From the NCBI GenBank assembly GCA_947495075.1, contig CANLXH010000001.1, positions 682,001-746,000 of the forward strand: DNA of 64,000 nucleotides, written 5' to 3'. Position numbers and translations under genes: made by a program. The notes beneath the pieces were generated by a model. The model had not been told where the DNA came from and searched no databases. It saw nothing but the letters and a program-made list of their open reading frames with translations. Of the stretch, positions 1 to 7,697 are shown piece after piece; the first letter of the stretch is position 1, and the number at the start of each line of letters is the position of its first letter. The DNA is from an uncultured Croceitalea sp. GTDB taxonomy: Bacteria; Bacteroidota; Bacteroidia; Flavobacteriales; Flavobacteriaceae.

Positions 1-1
1 T

Positions 2-298
2 AAACCTGAAGATGTACATATTAGAGAAGGTGAAATCTATTACTTACCACCAAATATTCCACATTCTCCTCAGCGTGGAGCAAATACGGTAGGTTTGGTC
101 ATAGAACAAAAGCGGACTGTGGGGATGATGGATGGTCTAGCATGGTTTTGCGAAAATTGTGATAATGAGTTATATCGAGAACCATTTAAGTTAGATAATA
201 TAGAAACGGATATGCCCATAATTTTTGATAAGTTCTATTCCAATAAAGAACTCTTAACCTGTGATAATTGTGGTACAGTAATGCAATCACCTAAATAA
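2..298 (+). CDS. nbaC: 3-hydroxyanthranilate 3,4-dioxygenase, C-terminal part
   Basis: The reading frame is open from base 2, so the gene starts left of the window. About 98 residues are visible. They contain the end of a cupin barrel (PPNIPHSPQR, with a His typical of metal-binding cupins) and a C-terminal rubredoxin-like iron site made of two CxxC pairs, CENC and CDNC. That tail is characteristic of bacterial and fungal 3-hydroxyanthranilate dioxygenases. The enzyme opens the ring of 3-hydroxyanthranilate to give 2-amino-3-carboxymuconate semialdehyde (ACMS). It lies 34 bases upstream of the decarboxylase that uses this product, in a five-gene run on the same strand. Confidence 0.93.
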   Translation, partial: KPEDVHIREGEIYYLPPNIPHSPQRGANTVGLVIEQKRTVGMMDGLAWFCENCDNELYREPFKLDNIETDMPIIFDKFYSNKELLTCDNCGTVMQSPK

Positions 299-332
299 CC
301 AGAAGTAAGAACGCGTATAATACTAGAATTCC

Positions 333-1403
333 ATGAGAATTAACGGACATTCACATTTATTACCTTATCCAGAGCAGATTCCTGCCTATTTAAAAGAAAA
401 AGAAATCTTTTGGATAGATGAGGATAGGCAACATATGCTTCAAAAAGGATGGAAACGCCCTGTTACTGATTCTAGTTTTTTCTTGGAAGAGAAGTTACAA
501 TGGATGGAACGTAATAAAATTGACCATGCCGTGGTGCTAAACCTTTCTCAATTATATGGGAATGGATTACGTATACGTGACATGAAATACGCGTTACGTT
601 TCCAGAACGATTTTAATAGTCAGGTACAAAACAATCATCCAACTAAATTTACTTGCGGTTTTGTAGTACATGCTGGTTTTATAGATGGAGCTTGTTGGGA
701 GATAGAACGCTGCGTTGAGGAATTAGGAATGCAAGTTCTTTGTTTACCAACCCATTACATGGATTCTGTAGGTACCTGGAGGGGTATTTTTGATAAGGAA
801 ACGGCACCTATTTTTGAGTTGGCTAACAAATACAAATTGGCGATAGAGATACACCCTTATGATGGTGAAAAGTTTATCCACTTAGAGAATCAGTCTTGGC
901 GCTTTCATTTGATATGGATGCTGGCACAGTGCGCAGATGCCTATCACTTTTATACTTTGGATGGTCTGTATGAAAAATACCCTGACATTCGTGTTTGTTT
1001 TGCACATGGCGGACAGTTAAATCATCTTAATATTGGCCGTAGAACCCAAGGTTTTGATGGAAGACCAGACCTTTTTAAAGGTCAGACTAGACCTCGTAAG
1101 GCTTTAGGGCATCCAAATATCTTTTTTGATACACTAGTTCACGATACCATTTCTTTTGAGTTGATGGTGCGTCGTCAAAAAGGAACGGACCAACTTATTT
1201 TAGGTTTGGATGATCCCTATCCTTTAGGAGAAATGGAAAGTGAAGCACAGTCTTCTTATCCAGGAAAATTATTAGACTTAGCTGTGGAGGAAGAAATTAT
1301 TACTAAAAAGCAACATAGTGAAATTTGGGATAAGAATGTAGTACGATGGTTATGTGGAGACAATAGTGAGATTTTTTATAAAAGAGTGAAGCAAACCAAA
1401 TGA
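333..1403 (+). CDS. nbaD: ACMS decarboxylase (amidohydrolase family)
   Basis: A 356-residue amidohydrolase-fold protein. It has an N-terminal HxH metal pair (H6, H8), further candidate ligands in IEIHPYDG (about residue 174) and CFAHGGQ (about 225), and an Asp in GLDDPYPLGE (about 292). The last motif resembles that of 2-amino-3-carboxymuconate-6-semialdehyde decarboxylases. The predicted reaction removes CO2 from ACMS to give 2-aminomuconate semialdehyde, which diverts the pathway from quinolinate/NAD synthesis to full degradation. It overlaps kynU by four bases (ATGA), so translation is probably coupled. Assignment rests on motifs plus its place between ring-cleavage and kynureninase genes; it is slightly longer than the usual roughly 335 residues. 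Confidence 0.88.
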   Translation: MRINGHSHLLPYPEQIPAYLKEKEIFWIDEDRQHMLQKGWKRPVTDSSFFLEEKLQWMERNKIDHAVVLNLSQLYGNGLRIRDMKYALRFQNDFNSQVQNNHPTKFTCGFVVHAGFIDGACWEIERCVEELGMQVLCLPTHYMDSVGTWRGIFDKETAPIFELANKYKLAIEIHPYDGEKFIHLENQSWRFHLIWMLAQCADAYHFYTLDGLYEKYPDIRVCFAHGGQLNHLNIGRRTQGFDGRPDLFKGQTRPRKALGHPNIFFDTLVHDTISFELMVRRQKGTDQLILGLDDPYPLGEMESEAQSSYPGKLLDLAVEEEIITKKQHSEIWDKNVVRWLCGDNSEIFYKRVKQTK

Positions 1404-2659
1404 AGCAGACAGTAGCGTACGCAAAGGAATTGGATGGCAAAGATGAACTAAAAAAATTCCGAGATAAATTCCATATTCCATTACAAGAAAATGGAGAAGA
1501 ACATATTTATCTATGTGGAAATTCATTAGGGCTTCAACCTAAAACGACTAAAGTTTATATTAAGCAAGAATTAGACGATTGGGCAGCATATGGCGTAGAA
1601 GGGCATTTACATGCTAAAAACCCTTGGTTGCCTTATCACGAATATTTAAATGATACTATGGCTAAGGTTGTAGGCGCTAAACCTATAGAAGTTGTAGTAA
1701 TGAATACGCTTAGTGTTAATCTACACTTATTAATGGCAACGTTTTATAGACCTACGAAAGAACGTTATAAGATTTTAATTGAGTCAGACGCTTTTCCCTC
1801 AGACCGTTATGCAGTAGAATCACAGTTAAAATTTCATGGTTATGCCGATGGATTAGTAGAACTGAAACCTCGAGAAGGTGAAACATTGCTCAGGCATGAT
1901 GATATTGAAGCGAAAATTGAAGCCCAAGGAGATGAAATAGCTTTAATATTGATAGGTTGCCCAAACTATTATACGGGTCAGGTTTTTAATATTAAGCGCA
2001 TAGCAGAATTAGGTCACAAAAAAGGTTGCATGGTAGGAATAGATTTAGCACATGGAGCCGGAAATCTAAAACTGGAATTGCATGATTCAGAAATAGATTT
2101 TGCCGCGTGGTGTACGTATAAATATTTGAATAGTGGGCCAGGAAGCGTTGGAGGTTGTTTTATTCATGAGAGACATGCTAAAGCTTATGATTTACCAAGA
2201 TTTGCTGGTTGGTGGGGACATGATAAAGAAACACGTTTTGGAATGCGGGATGATTTTAACCCAATTCCCGGTGCGGAAGGCTGGCAATTAAGTAACCCTC
2301 CTATTTTATCGTTAGCAGCAATAAAAGCTTCGTTAGATATTTTTGGGGAAGTAGGAATGGAAGTACTTCGTAAAAAATCTGTTGAACTTACAGGCTATTT
2401 AGAAAACCTATTAAAGGAACTTTTAGCAAGTGAGGTAGAAATTATTACTCCAAAAAATCCAGAGGAACGGGGTTGTCAACTTTCATTACAACTTGTAAGT
2501 GGTTACGGGAAGCAGGTTTTTAAAGCGATAACAAAAAGAGGAGTGATTGCGGATTGGCGGGAACCAAATGTAATACGTATTGCACCAGCTCCGCTGTACA
2601 ACTCTTTTGAAGATGTTTTCAAATTTGTTTCAATTTTAAAAGAAGAACTACAAAAATAA
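1400..2659 (+). CDS. kynU: kynureninase
   Basis: A 419-residue fold-type I PLP enzyme of normal family length. The segment DLAHGAGN and the following TYKYLNSGPG, with the probable Schiff-base lysine near residue 240, match kynureninases closely. It cleaves kynurenine or 3-hydroxykynurenine to anthranilate or 3-hydroxyanthranilate plus alanine. The start ATG overlaps the stop of the ACMS decarboxylase gene, and the stop is two bases before the kmo start, so the genes form one transcription unit. The neighbouring monooxygenase and dioxygenase imply that 3-hydroxykynurenine is the physiological substrate. Confidence 0.96.
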   Translation: MKQTVAYAKELDGKDELKKFRDKFHIPLQENGEEHIYLCGNSLGLQPKTTKVYIKQELDDWAAYGVEGHLHAKNPWLPYHEYLNDTMAKVVGAKPIEVVVMNTLSVNLHLLMATFYRPTKERYKILIESDAFPSDRYAVESQLKFHGYADGLVELKPREGETLLRHDDIEAKIEAQGDEIALILIGCPNYYTGQVFNIKRIAELGHKKGCMVGIDLAHGAGNLKLELHDSEIDFAAWCTYKYLNSGPGSVGGCFIHERHAKAYDLPRFAGWWGHDKETRFGMRDDFNPIPGAEGWQLSNPPILSLAAIKASLDIFGEVGMEVLRKKSVELTGYLENLLKELLASEVEIITPKNPEERGCQLSLQLVSGYGKQVFKAITKRGVIADWREPNVIRIAPAPLYNSFEDVFKFVSILKEELQK

Positions 2660-2661
2660 GA

Positions 2662-4014
2662 ATGGCGAAAAAAGAAAAGATTTTAATAGTTGGCGCTGGG
2701 TTATGTGGTTCTTTATTAGCCATTCGCATGGCACAAAGAGGTTATGAAGTGGAAGTACACGAGCAACTTCCAGATATGAGAAAAACACCATTAGCTGGTG
2801 GTCGCTCTATCAATTTAGCATTGTCAGACAGGGGTTTAAAAGCTATAAAAAGTGCAGGATTTAAAGAAGAGATACTAGAGGAATGTATTGGTATGGAAGG
2901 CCGTATGATTCATGGAGTAGATGGCGAAGAGAGATTCTCTAAATACAGTGGTCGTAAAGGAGAAAAAATAAATTCTGTTTCAAGAACAGGTTTAAATATA
3001 ACCTTGTTAGACAAAGCCGATGAATTTGATAATGTTATTATTCACTTCAATTCCAAATGCCAAGGAATAGATTTAGATAATGCTATTGGGTCATTTATAG
3101 ATGCAAACGGTACTAAAATAGAAGTTAAAGCAGATGTTATTCTAGGAACAGACGGTGCCGGTTCTGCGGTCCGGAAAAGCATGATGGCAAGAACTCCAGA
3201 ATTGCTGTTCAATTTTTCACAAAATTTTCTAAGGTCTGGCTATAAAGAATTAGAAATTCCTGCTGCTGAAGATGGTGGTTATCGCTTAGATAAAAATGCA
3301 CTTCATATTTGGCCCAGAGGAAAATTTATGATGATTGCCTTGCCAAACTTAGACGGTAGTTTTACGGTAACCATGTTCCACTCTTATGAAGGCAAGAGCG
3401 GTTTTAATACCTTGGACACAGAAGAAAAAGTAATGGCCTTTTTCAAGAAGTTTTATCCAGATACATTACAACACTTCCCAAATTTAACAGAGGAGTATTT
3501 TAATAATCCCGTTGGAATGCTTGGAACTATAAAATGTTATCCATGGCAGGCTTTTGGGAAAACACTTATTATGGGAGATGCAGCCCATGCCATAGTTCCA
3601 TTTTATGGACAAGGGATGAACGCTTCTTTTGAGGATGTTCGTATTTTTGACGAAATGGTTGAGGAGTATAATGGTGATTGGGAAACTATATTTAAAGTAT
3701 TTCAAGACGAACGTGTCAATAACGCGAATGCGATTGCAGATTTAGCAGTGGATAATTTTTACGAAATGCAAGACAAAGTAGCGGATGAGTCATTTATCAG
3801 AAAACGGAAAATAGAAATGCAATTAGAGCAAACCTATCCTGATTATTACTCTAAATATTCGTTGGTTACTTTCCAAGAAGATTTACCATATAAACAAGCC
3901 ATGCTTCTAGGAAGAGCACAAGACAATTTGTTGTTAGAGATTTGTTCAAAACCAGATTGGGAAAATATTCCATTAGATAAAATATATATGCAAATAAAGG
4001 CATTACAAGTTTAG
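2662..4014 (+). CDS. kmo: kynurenine 3-monooxygenase
   Basis: A 450-residue FAD-dependent aromatic hydroxylase. It opens with the dinucleotide-binding motif GAGLCGS (residues 10-16), has the DG motif in LGTDGAGSAVR and the GD motif in MGDAAHAIVPFYGQGMN near residue 303. The latter is nearly diagnostic of kynurenine 3-monooxygenase. It hydroxylates kynurenine with NADPH and O2. It sits two bases after kynU and 19 bases before a RidA-type gene. C-terminal residues include a hydrophobic stretch, but no clear membrane anchor as in the eukaryotic enzyme. Confidence 0.95.
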   Translation: MAKKEKILIVGAGLCGSLLAIRMAQRGYEVEVHEQLPDMRKTPLAGGRSINLALSDRGLKAIKSAGFKEEILEECIGMEGRMIHGVDGEERFSKYSGRKGEKINSVSRTGLNITLLDKADEFDNVIIHFNSKCQGIDLDNAIGSFIDANGTKIEVKADVILGTDGAGSAVRKSMMARTPELLFNFSQNFLRSGYKELEIPAAEDGGYRLDKNALHIWPRGKFMMIALPNLDGSFTVTMFHSYEGKSGFNTLDTEEKVMAFFKKFYPDTLQHFPNLTEEYFNNPVGMLGTIKCYPWQAFGKTLIMGDAAHAIVPFYGQGMNASFEDVRIFDEMVEEYNGDWETIFKVFQDERVNNANAIADLAVDNFYEMQDKVADESFIRKRKIEMQLEQTYPDYYSKYSLVTFQEDLPYKQAMLLGRAQDNLLLEICSKPDWENIPLDKIYMQIKALQV

Positions 4015-4033
4015 ATAAAAGTGATTTTATACT

Positions 4034-4447
4034 ATGAATAGTAAAACGATAAAAGATAAAGCAAAACCTTTAGGAAACTATCCTCATATAAAAAGGGTAG
4101 GGGATTACATTTTTGTTTCGGGTACAAGTAGCCGTAGACCAGATAATACCCATATTGGAGCAACACAAAAAGAAGATGGGAGCTGGGATTTAGATATTAG
4201 TTTACAAACTGAAGCTGTTATCAAGAATATAGAAGCACTAATTAAAAATAAGGATGCAAGCTTGGCAGATGTAGTGGATATCACCACTTTTTTGGTAGAC
4301 ATGAAAGATTTTAAAGATTATAATAAAGTGTATGGACAGTTTTTTGATACTTCTGGACCCACGCGGACTACAGTGGCTGTTCATCAGTTACCACACCCAA
4401 ACTTGCTTATTGAAATAAAAGCGCTTGTTTATAAGCCATTAAAATAG
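4034..4447 (+). CDS. RidA-family protein, probable 2-aminomuconate deaminase
   Basis: A 137-residue YjgF/YER057c/UK114 (RidA) protein. The conserved Arg in GPTRTTVAV (about residue 108) and the closing LLIEIKALVYK are family marks. Generic RidA proteins hydrolyse reactive enamines and imines. As the last gene of a kynurenine degradation operon, this one is better read as the 2-aminomuconate deaminase that makes 4-oxalocrotonate, as in the nitrobenzoate and aminophenol clusters of pseudomonads. The two-residue-longer loops and context support this but do not prove it; housekeeping RidA activity is the alternative. The 2-aminomuconate semialdehyde dehydrogenase is not in the window and may lie upstream. 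Confidence 0.85.
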   Translation: MNSKTIKDKAKPLGNYPHIKRVGDYIFVSGTSSRRPDNTHIGATQKEDGSWDLDISLQTEAVIKNIEALIKNKDASLADVVDITTFLVDMKDFKDYNKVYGQFFDTSGPTRTTVAVHQLPHPNLLIEIKALVYKPLK

Positions 4448-4487
4448 CTTTTAAACTTTAATTTGCTTGTTGATAAGCTTTCATAGC

Positions 4488-4522
4488 TTTTTGTAAGGTT
4501 TTATGCAAAAAACCTACTTTTG
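4488..4522 (+). promoter_or_regulatory. predicted promoter of trxB
   Basis: TACTTTTG at 4515-4522 fits the Bacteroidota -7 consensus TAnnTTTG exactly. A TTTTTG stretch at 4488-4493 fits the -33 TTG element with a spacing of 21 bases. The ATG of trxB is 31 bases downstream. This would be the main vegetative sigma factor (SigABfr-type) promoter separating trxB from the kynurenine operon. Confidence 0.6.
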
Positions 4523-4553
4523 TTAGTATTGAATTTCATAGGATATTTTAATT

Positions 4554-5522
4554 ATGTCAGAACAAATAGAAAGATTAAAAACATTAATTATTGGGTCTGG
4601 ACCTGCTGGATACACAGCAGCTATTTATGCTGCACGAGCAGACTTAAAACCAGTAATGTATACAGGTATGGAGCCTGGTGGGCAATTGACCACGACTACT
4701 GAGGTTGATAATTTTCCAGGATATCCTGAAGGAATAGATGGTCCTACCATGATGGTACAGTTACAACAACAAGCAGAACGTTTTGGTACAGAAGTGAGAA
4801 TTGGAATGGTTACTTCAGTAGACTTTAGCGATAAAGTAGGAGGAATACATAAAGTTATTGTGGACAATAATAAAACAATTGAAGCTGAAAGTATTATAAT
4901 TTCTACTGGAGCTACAGCAAAATATTTGAATATTCCTAGTGAACAAAAATTGCGAGGAGGAGGAGTTTCGGCCTGTGCAGTTTGTGACGGATTTTTTTAC
5001 AAAGGACAAGACGTCGCCATTGTTGGTGCAGGTGATACGGCTGCAGAAGAAGCTTCATATTTAGCGAATATCTGTAATAAGGTGACCATGTTGGTTAGAA
5101 AAGACCACATGCGCGCTTCAAAAGCTATGCAACACCGTGTTAATAGTTTAAAGAATATAGAGATTCGTTATAATACAGAAGTGGAAGAAGTATTAGGAGA
5201 CCAAGTTGTAGAAGGTCTTAGAATGATAAATAACCAAACTAGTGACAAAGAGGATATTAAAATTACAGGTCTATTTATCGCAATTGGACACAAACCAAAT
5301 ACAGATGTTTTTAAAGGGCAGATAGATATGGATGATACTGGTTATATTTTGACCGAAGGTAAATCTACTAAAACTAGCAAGCCAGGAGTATTTGCTAGCG
5401 GTGATGTTCAAGATAAAGAATATAGGCAAGCTGTAACTGCTGCTGGTACAGGTTGTATGGCAGCACTTGATGCTGAACGTTACTTAGCAGCTGTAGAATC
5501 TAAAGAAGAGATTTCGGTCTAA
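4554..5522 (+). CDS. trxB: thioredoxin-disulfide reductase
   Basis: A 322-residue low-molecular-weight flavoprotein reductase. FAD motif GSGPAGYTAA lies at residues 14-23, the redox pair CAVC at C141/C144, the NADPH-binding motif GAGDTAAEEA follows, and the C-terminal FAD motif is in FASGDVQD. It transfers electrons from NADPH to thioredoxin in the cytoplasm. It has its own predicted promoter and a strong terminator directly after the stop, so it appears monocistronic. Confidence 0.96.
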   Translation: MSEQIERLKTLIIGSGPAGYTAAIYAARADLKPVMYTGMEPGGQLTTTTEVDNFPGYPEGIDGPTMMVQLQQQAERFGTEVRIGMVTSVDFSDKVGGIHKVIVDNNKTIEAESIIISTGATAKYLNIPSEQKLRGGGVSACAVCDGFFYKGQDVAIVGAGDTAAEEASYLANICNKVTMLVRKDHMRASKAMQHRVNSLKNIEIRYNTEVEEVLGDQVVEGLRMINNQTSDKEDIKITGLFIAIGHKPNTDVFKGQIDMDDTGYILTEGKSTKTSKPGVFASGDVQDKEYRQAVTAAGTGCMAALDAERYLAAVESKEEISV

Positions 5523-5541
5523 GCAACAAACAACTAATAAT

Positions 5542-5575
5542 AGAAAAAGCCACATTACTAAATGTGGCTTTTTCT
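5542..5575. terminator. bidirectional terminator between trxB and a convergent gene
   Basis: A perfect 15-bp inverted repeat (AGAAAAAGCCACATT and its complement) with a four-base loop. The stem starts with an A run and ends in a T run, so it can act on both strands. It sits between the trxB stop at 5522 and the stop of the minus-strand gene at 5577. Confidence 0.9.
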
Positions 5576-5576
5576 A

Positions 5577-6023
5577 TTAATCTATTCTTATATAGTTTTC
5601 AGAATGAACGCGATAGCCTTCGCTATCTAAAGTTATTTGACTAAAAGAATCATTGTTGAAAATCAGTTCAAATTCAAATACCTCGATGCTATCCATCATT
5701 TCCATCATTGATGAAGAACCATATTCAAGAGTTTCAAAAAGTCTATCTTCAGTAGTTTTATAAGATCCGTAACCAAACCACTCTGCTGAGACAGATGGTA
5801 CAATACGAGTCCACATTACCTTGTTATTATTATACATTTTAATTTGACGGCCACCAGTATCTTTTTCTATGATAGTATCTGTAATATTCGTACCATCATA
5901 AATATAATGGCTAATTAATTCCCAAGTCCCGTTAATAGTTTTTTGTTCTTTTATTTTTGAATTAGGAACAGTAGCAGAAATAGTAATAAATAGTAATAGA
6001 ATTATTCCAAGAAAACTTTTCAT
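5577..6023 (-). CDS. secreted lipocalin-like protein, copy 1
   Basis: A 148-residue protein with a signal peptide (about residues 1-20) and one small domain that starts with GTWELISH and contains KMYNNNKVMW, GYGSYKTTEDRLFETLEYG and a final SENYIRID. The pattern resembles the short lipocalin-like (DUF4488-type) proteins exported by Bacteroidota, which form a calycin-like barrel with no known ligand. The next gene (6252-6701) is a clear paralogue, with the same motifs in the same order. I cannot assign a ligand or role. Each copy has a long leader, so they need not be cotranscribed. Confidence 0.8.
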   Translation of the reverse strand: MKSFLGIILLLFITISATVPNSKIKEQKTINGTWELISHYIYDGTNITDTIIEKDTGGRQIKMYNNNKVMWTRIVPSVSAEWFGYGSYKTTEDRLFETLEYGSSSMMEMMDSIEVFEFELIFNNDSFSQITLDSEGYRVHSENYIRID

Positions 6024-6251
6024 AATATAACTTTAAAATTTATTTTGAGTAGGTAGAATGCAATTTAGCTATATTATTTGAACGAAAATTCTTTCAAATA
6101 TTGTTGTAAAGTAGTAAAAATTTAATAATTAATTCTAATTTTTTGATTTAAGAATGATATTATACCTAATCCTTGGATTTACTTGGCTAATTTTCTGTGC
6201 TAATATGATACCCTTTATTCAAGGTCAATCATACTTTAAAATATCAGAAAA

Positions 6252-6701
6252 CTAATCTATTCTTCTATAATTTTCTGAAAAGGTTCTATTGCCTTCTTCG
6301 TCAATATTAATTTGACTATAGCTATTGTCCTTTAATACTAAATCAAAAGTAAATACACGCATAGTATCCATGGCTTTCATCATTTCAGCATCTCCATATT
6401 CCAAAGTTTCAATTAATTGATCATCTGTAATTTTATAGGAGCCGTAACCGAACCTACCATTAGGTTCTTTAGGTACATAGCGAGACCACATTATTTTACC
6501 ATTATAATACATTTTAACCTGTCGGTAACCTGCTTCTTTTGCAAGGGTGTCCGAGACATTTTCACCATCATCATAATTATAGAAACTTTCTAATTCCCAG
6601 GTACCTTCTATGGAGTGATATGCATTGGGTTTAGCAGAAGTAAGTACGGCGAAAGATACCAGTACTAACATTAAAAAAAGTGAGGAGAGTAATCTTTTCA
6701 T
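6252..6701 (-). CDS. secreted lipocalin-like protein, copy 2
   Basis: A 149-residue paralogue of the protein at 5577-6023. I place the start at 6701, where the peptide MKRLLSSLFLMLVLVSF begins a normal signal sequence; an in-frame ATG 15 codons upstream would put a charged extension before it. Shared marks are GTWELESF, MYYNGKIMWSRYVP, GYGSYKITDDQLIETLEYG and the end SENYRRID. The pair probably arose by local duplication. Function unknown; a ligand-binding exported barrel is the best guess. Confidence 0.8.
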   Translation of the reverse strand: MKRLLSSLFLMLVLVSFAVLTSAKPNAYHSIEGTWELESFYNYDDGENVSDTLAKEAGYRQVKMYYNGKIMWSRYVPKEPNGRFGYGSYKITDDQLIETLEYGDAEMMKAMDTMRVFTFDLVLKDNSYSQINIDEEGNRTFSENYRRID

Positions 6702-6822
6702 GGTCGAGAGTTTTAAGTGAAAAAATAAAGTCCTTTTAAGGTACAAAAAATACTTAAACCCTTAGTTATGAAGAGAATAAATTAGATGTTTTGCATAATG
6801 ATATATTGATAAGACTACCTTA

Positions 6823-6853
6823 AATAAAAAAACCTCAAGACTTGCTTGAGGTT
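6823..6853 (-). terminator. terminator after the head-GIN gene
   Basis: Inverted repeat AACCTCAAG (6831-6839) and CTTGAGGTT (6845-6853) with a five-base loop, followed on the minus strand by a run of seven T. It lies 24 bases after the stop of the gene ending at 6878. Confidence 0.85.
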
Positions 6854-6877
6854 CTAATTGGTTAGGTTAATAGTTTT

Positions 6878-7597
6878 CTAATACTTGTGTACGCTTCCTG
6901 AAACCGACTTTTTCTTTGATACCTCTGGGTTACCTGAATAAGAAATATCCGCTCCGCTACTCGCATCTGCGGTCAAAGCTTCAGATACATTAACCGATAT
7001 GTCCGAACCACTGCTCGCATTTGCGTTACAACGCTTTGCCAACAAGCTACGTGCTTTAATATCTGCTCCGCTGCTAGCATCTGCATAAAGGGCATCTGTT
7101 TGTCCAGAAATCTTAATATCTGCTCCGCTGCTAGCATCAGCTTCAACCTCTGCTGCAATTACCTCAACTTCTATATCGGAACCACTACTTGCATCTAAAT
7201 CTAGCTTTTGTGCTTTAATTTCATTTTGACCAATTAAATCTGCACCGCTAGAGCTTTCTAATACTGTTATTTCTGGAAGTGATACATAAATATTTTTAGT
7301 AGCCCTACCTATATTTTCTAAGGTGTGGATTCTTAGTTTACCGTCTCTAATATCTGTAGCAATAAGTTCTATTACATTCTCGTCTGCTTCTACTAAAATT
7401 TTGAAGTCATCCCCTTGAGTTACAAAAACATCAAGTCCTTCTGCTGCTGATATTTCAGTAAAATCTTCGGTTACTTTTCTGGTTTCTTCTGCTACTACGC
7501 CGTTCCCTTTTTTGCCATCACCAAAGTTAATATTAACGCAGGATGAAGCGAATAGCGCCAGTACCAAGCCAATTGCAATTCTTACTAATGTTGTCAT
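6878..7597 (-). CDS. head-GIN domain lipoprotein
   Basis: A 239-residue lipoprotein; the lipobox is in LFASSCVN with the acylated Cys near residue 20. The rest is a right-handed beta-helix-like solenoid of the head-GIN domain family (DUF2807), marked by about seven copies of ASSGADI or ASSGSDI spaced roughly 17-20 residues. Such proteins are common surface or periplasmic proteins in Bacteroidota, often next to PspC and PadR genes as here. Its molecular role is not established. A terminator at 7651-7686 separates it from the PspC gene, so it likely has its own promoter. Confidence 0.88.
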   Translation of the reverse strand: MTTLVRIAIGLVLALFASSCVNINFGDGKKGNGVVAEETRKVTEDFTEISAAEGLDVFVTQGDDFKILVEADENVIELIATDIRDGKLRIHTLENIGRATKNIYVSLPEITVLESSSGADLIGQNEIKAQKLDLDASSGSDIEVEVIAAEVEADASSGADIKISGQTDALYADASSGADIKARSLLAKRCNANASSGSDISVNVSEALTADASSGADISYSGNPEVSKKKSVSGSVHKY

Positions 7598-7650
7598 GAT
7601 TGTTGTTTTTTTAAGATTGATTAAAATTCGTGTTTTAGTTTGTTTTTATT

Positions 7651-7686
7651 AAAAAAGGGTCACCCAACTGTCGTATTGGATGACCC
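7651..7686 (-). terminator. terminator after the PspC-domain gene
   Basis: Stem GGGTCAcCCAA (7657-7667) with TTGGaTGACCC (7676-7686), one mismatch, followed on the minus strand by six T. It lies 12 bases after the stop of the gene ending at 7698. Confidence 0.8.
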
Positions 7687-7697
7687 AGTTGTTGTTA

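Noticed and set aside
6154-6255. 33-residue hydrophobic frame between the two lipocalin-like genes
   Set aside because: It overlaps the end of the second copy, has no promoter or coupling, and hydrophobic short frames are frequent in A+T-rich DNA.
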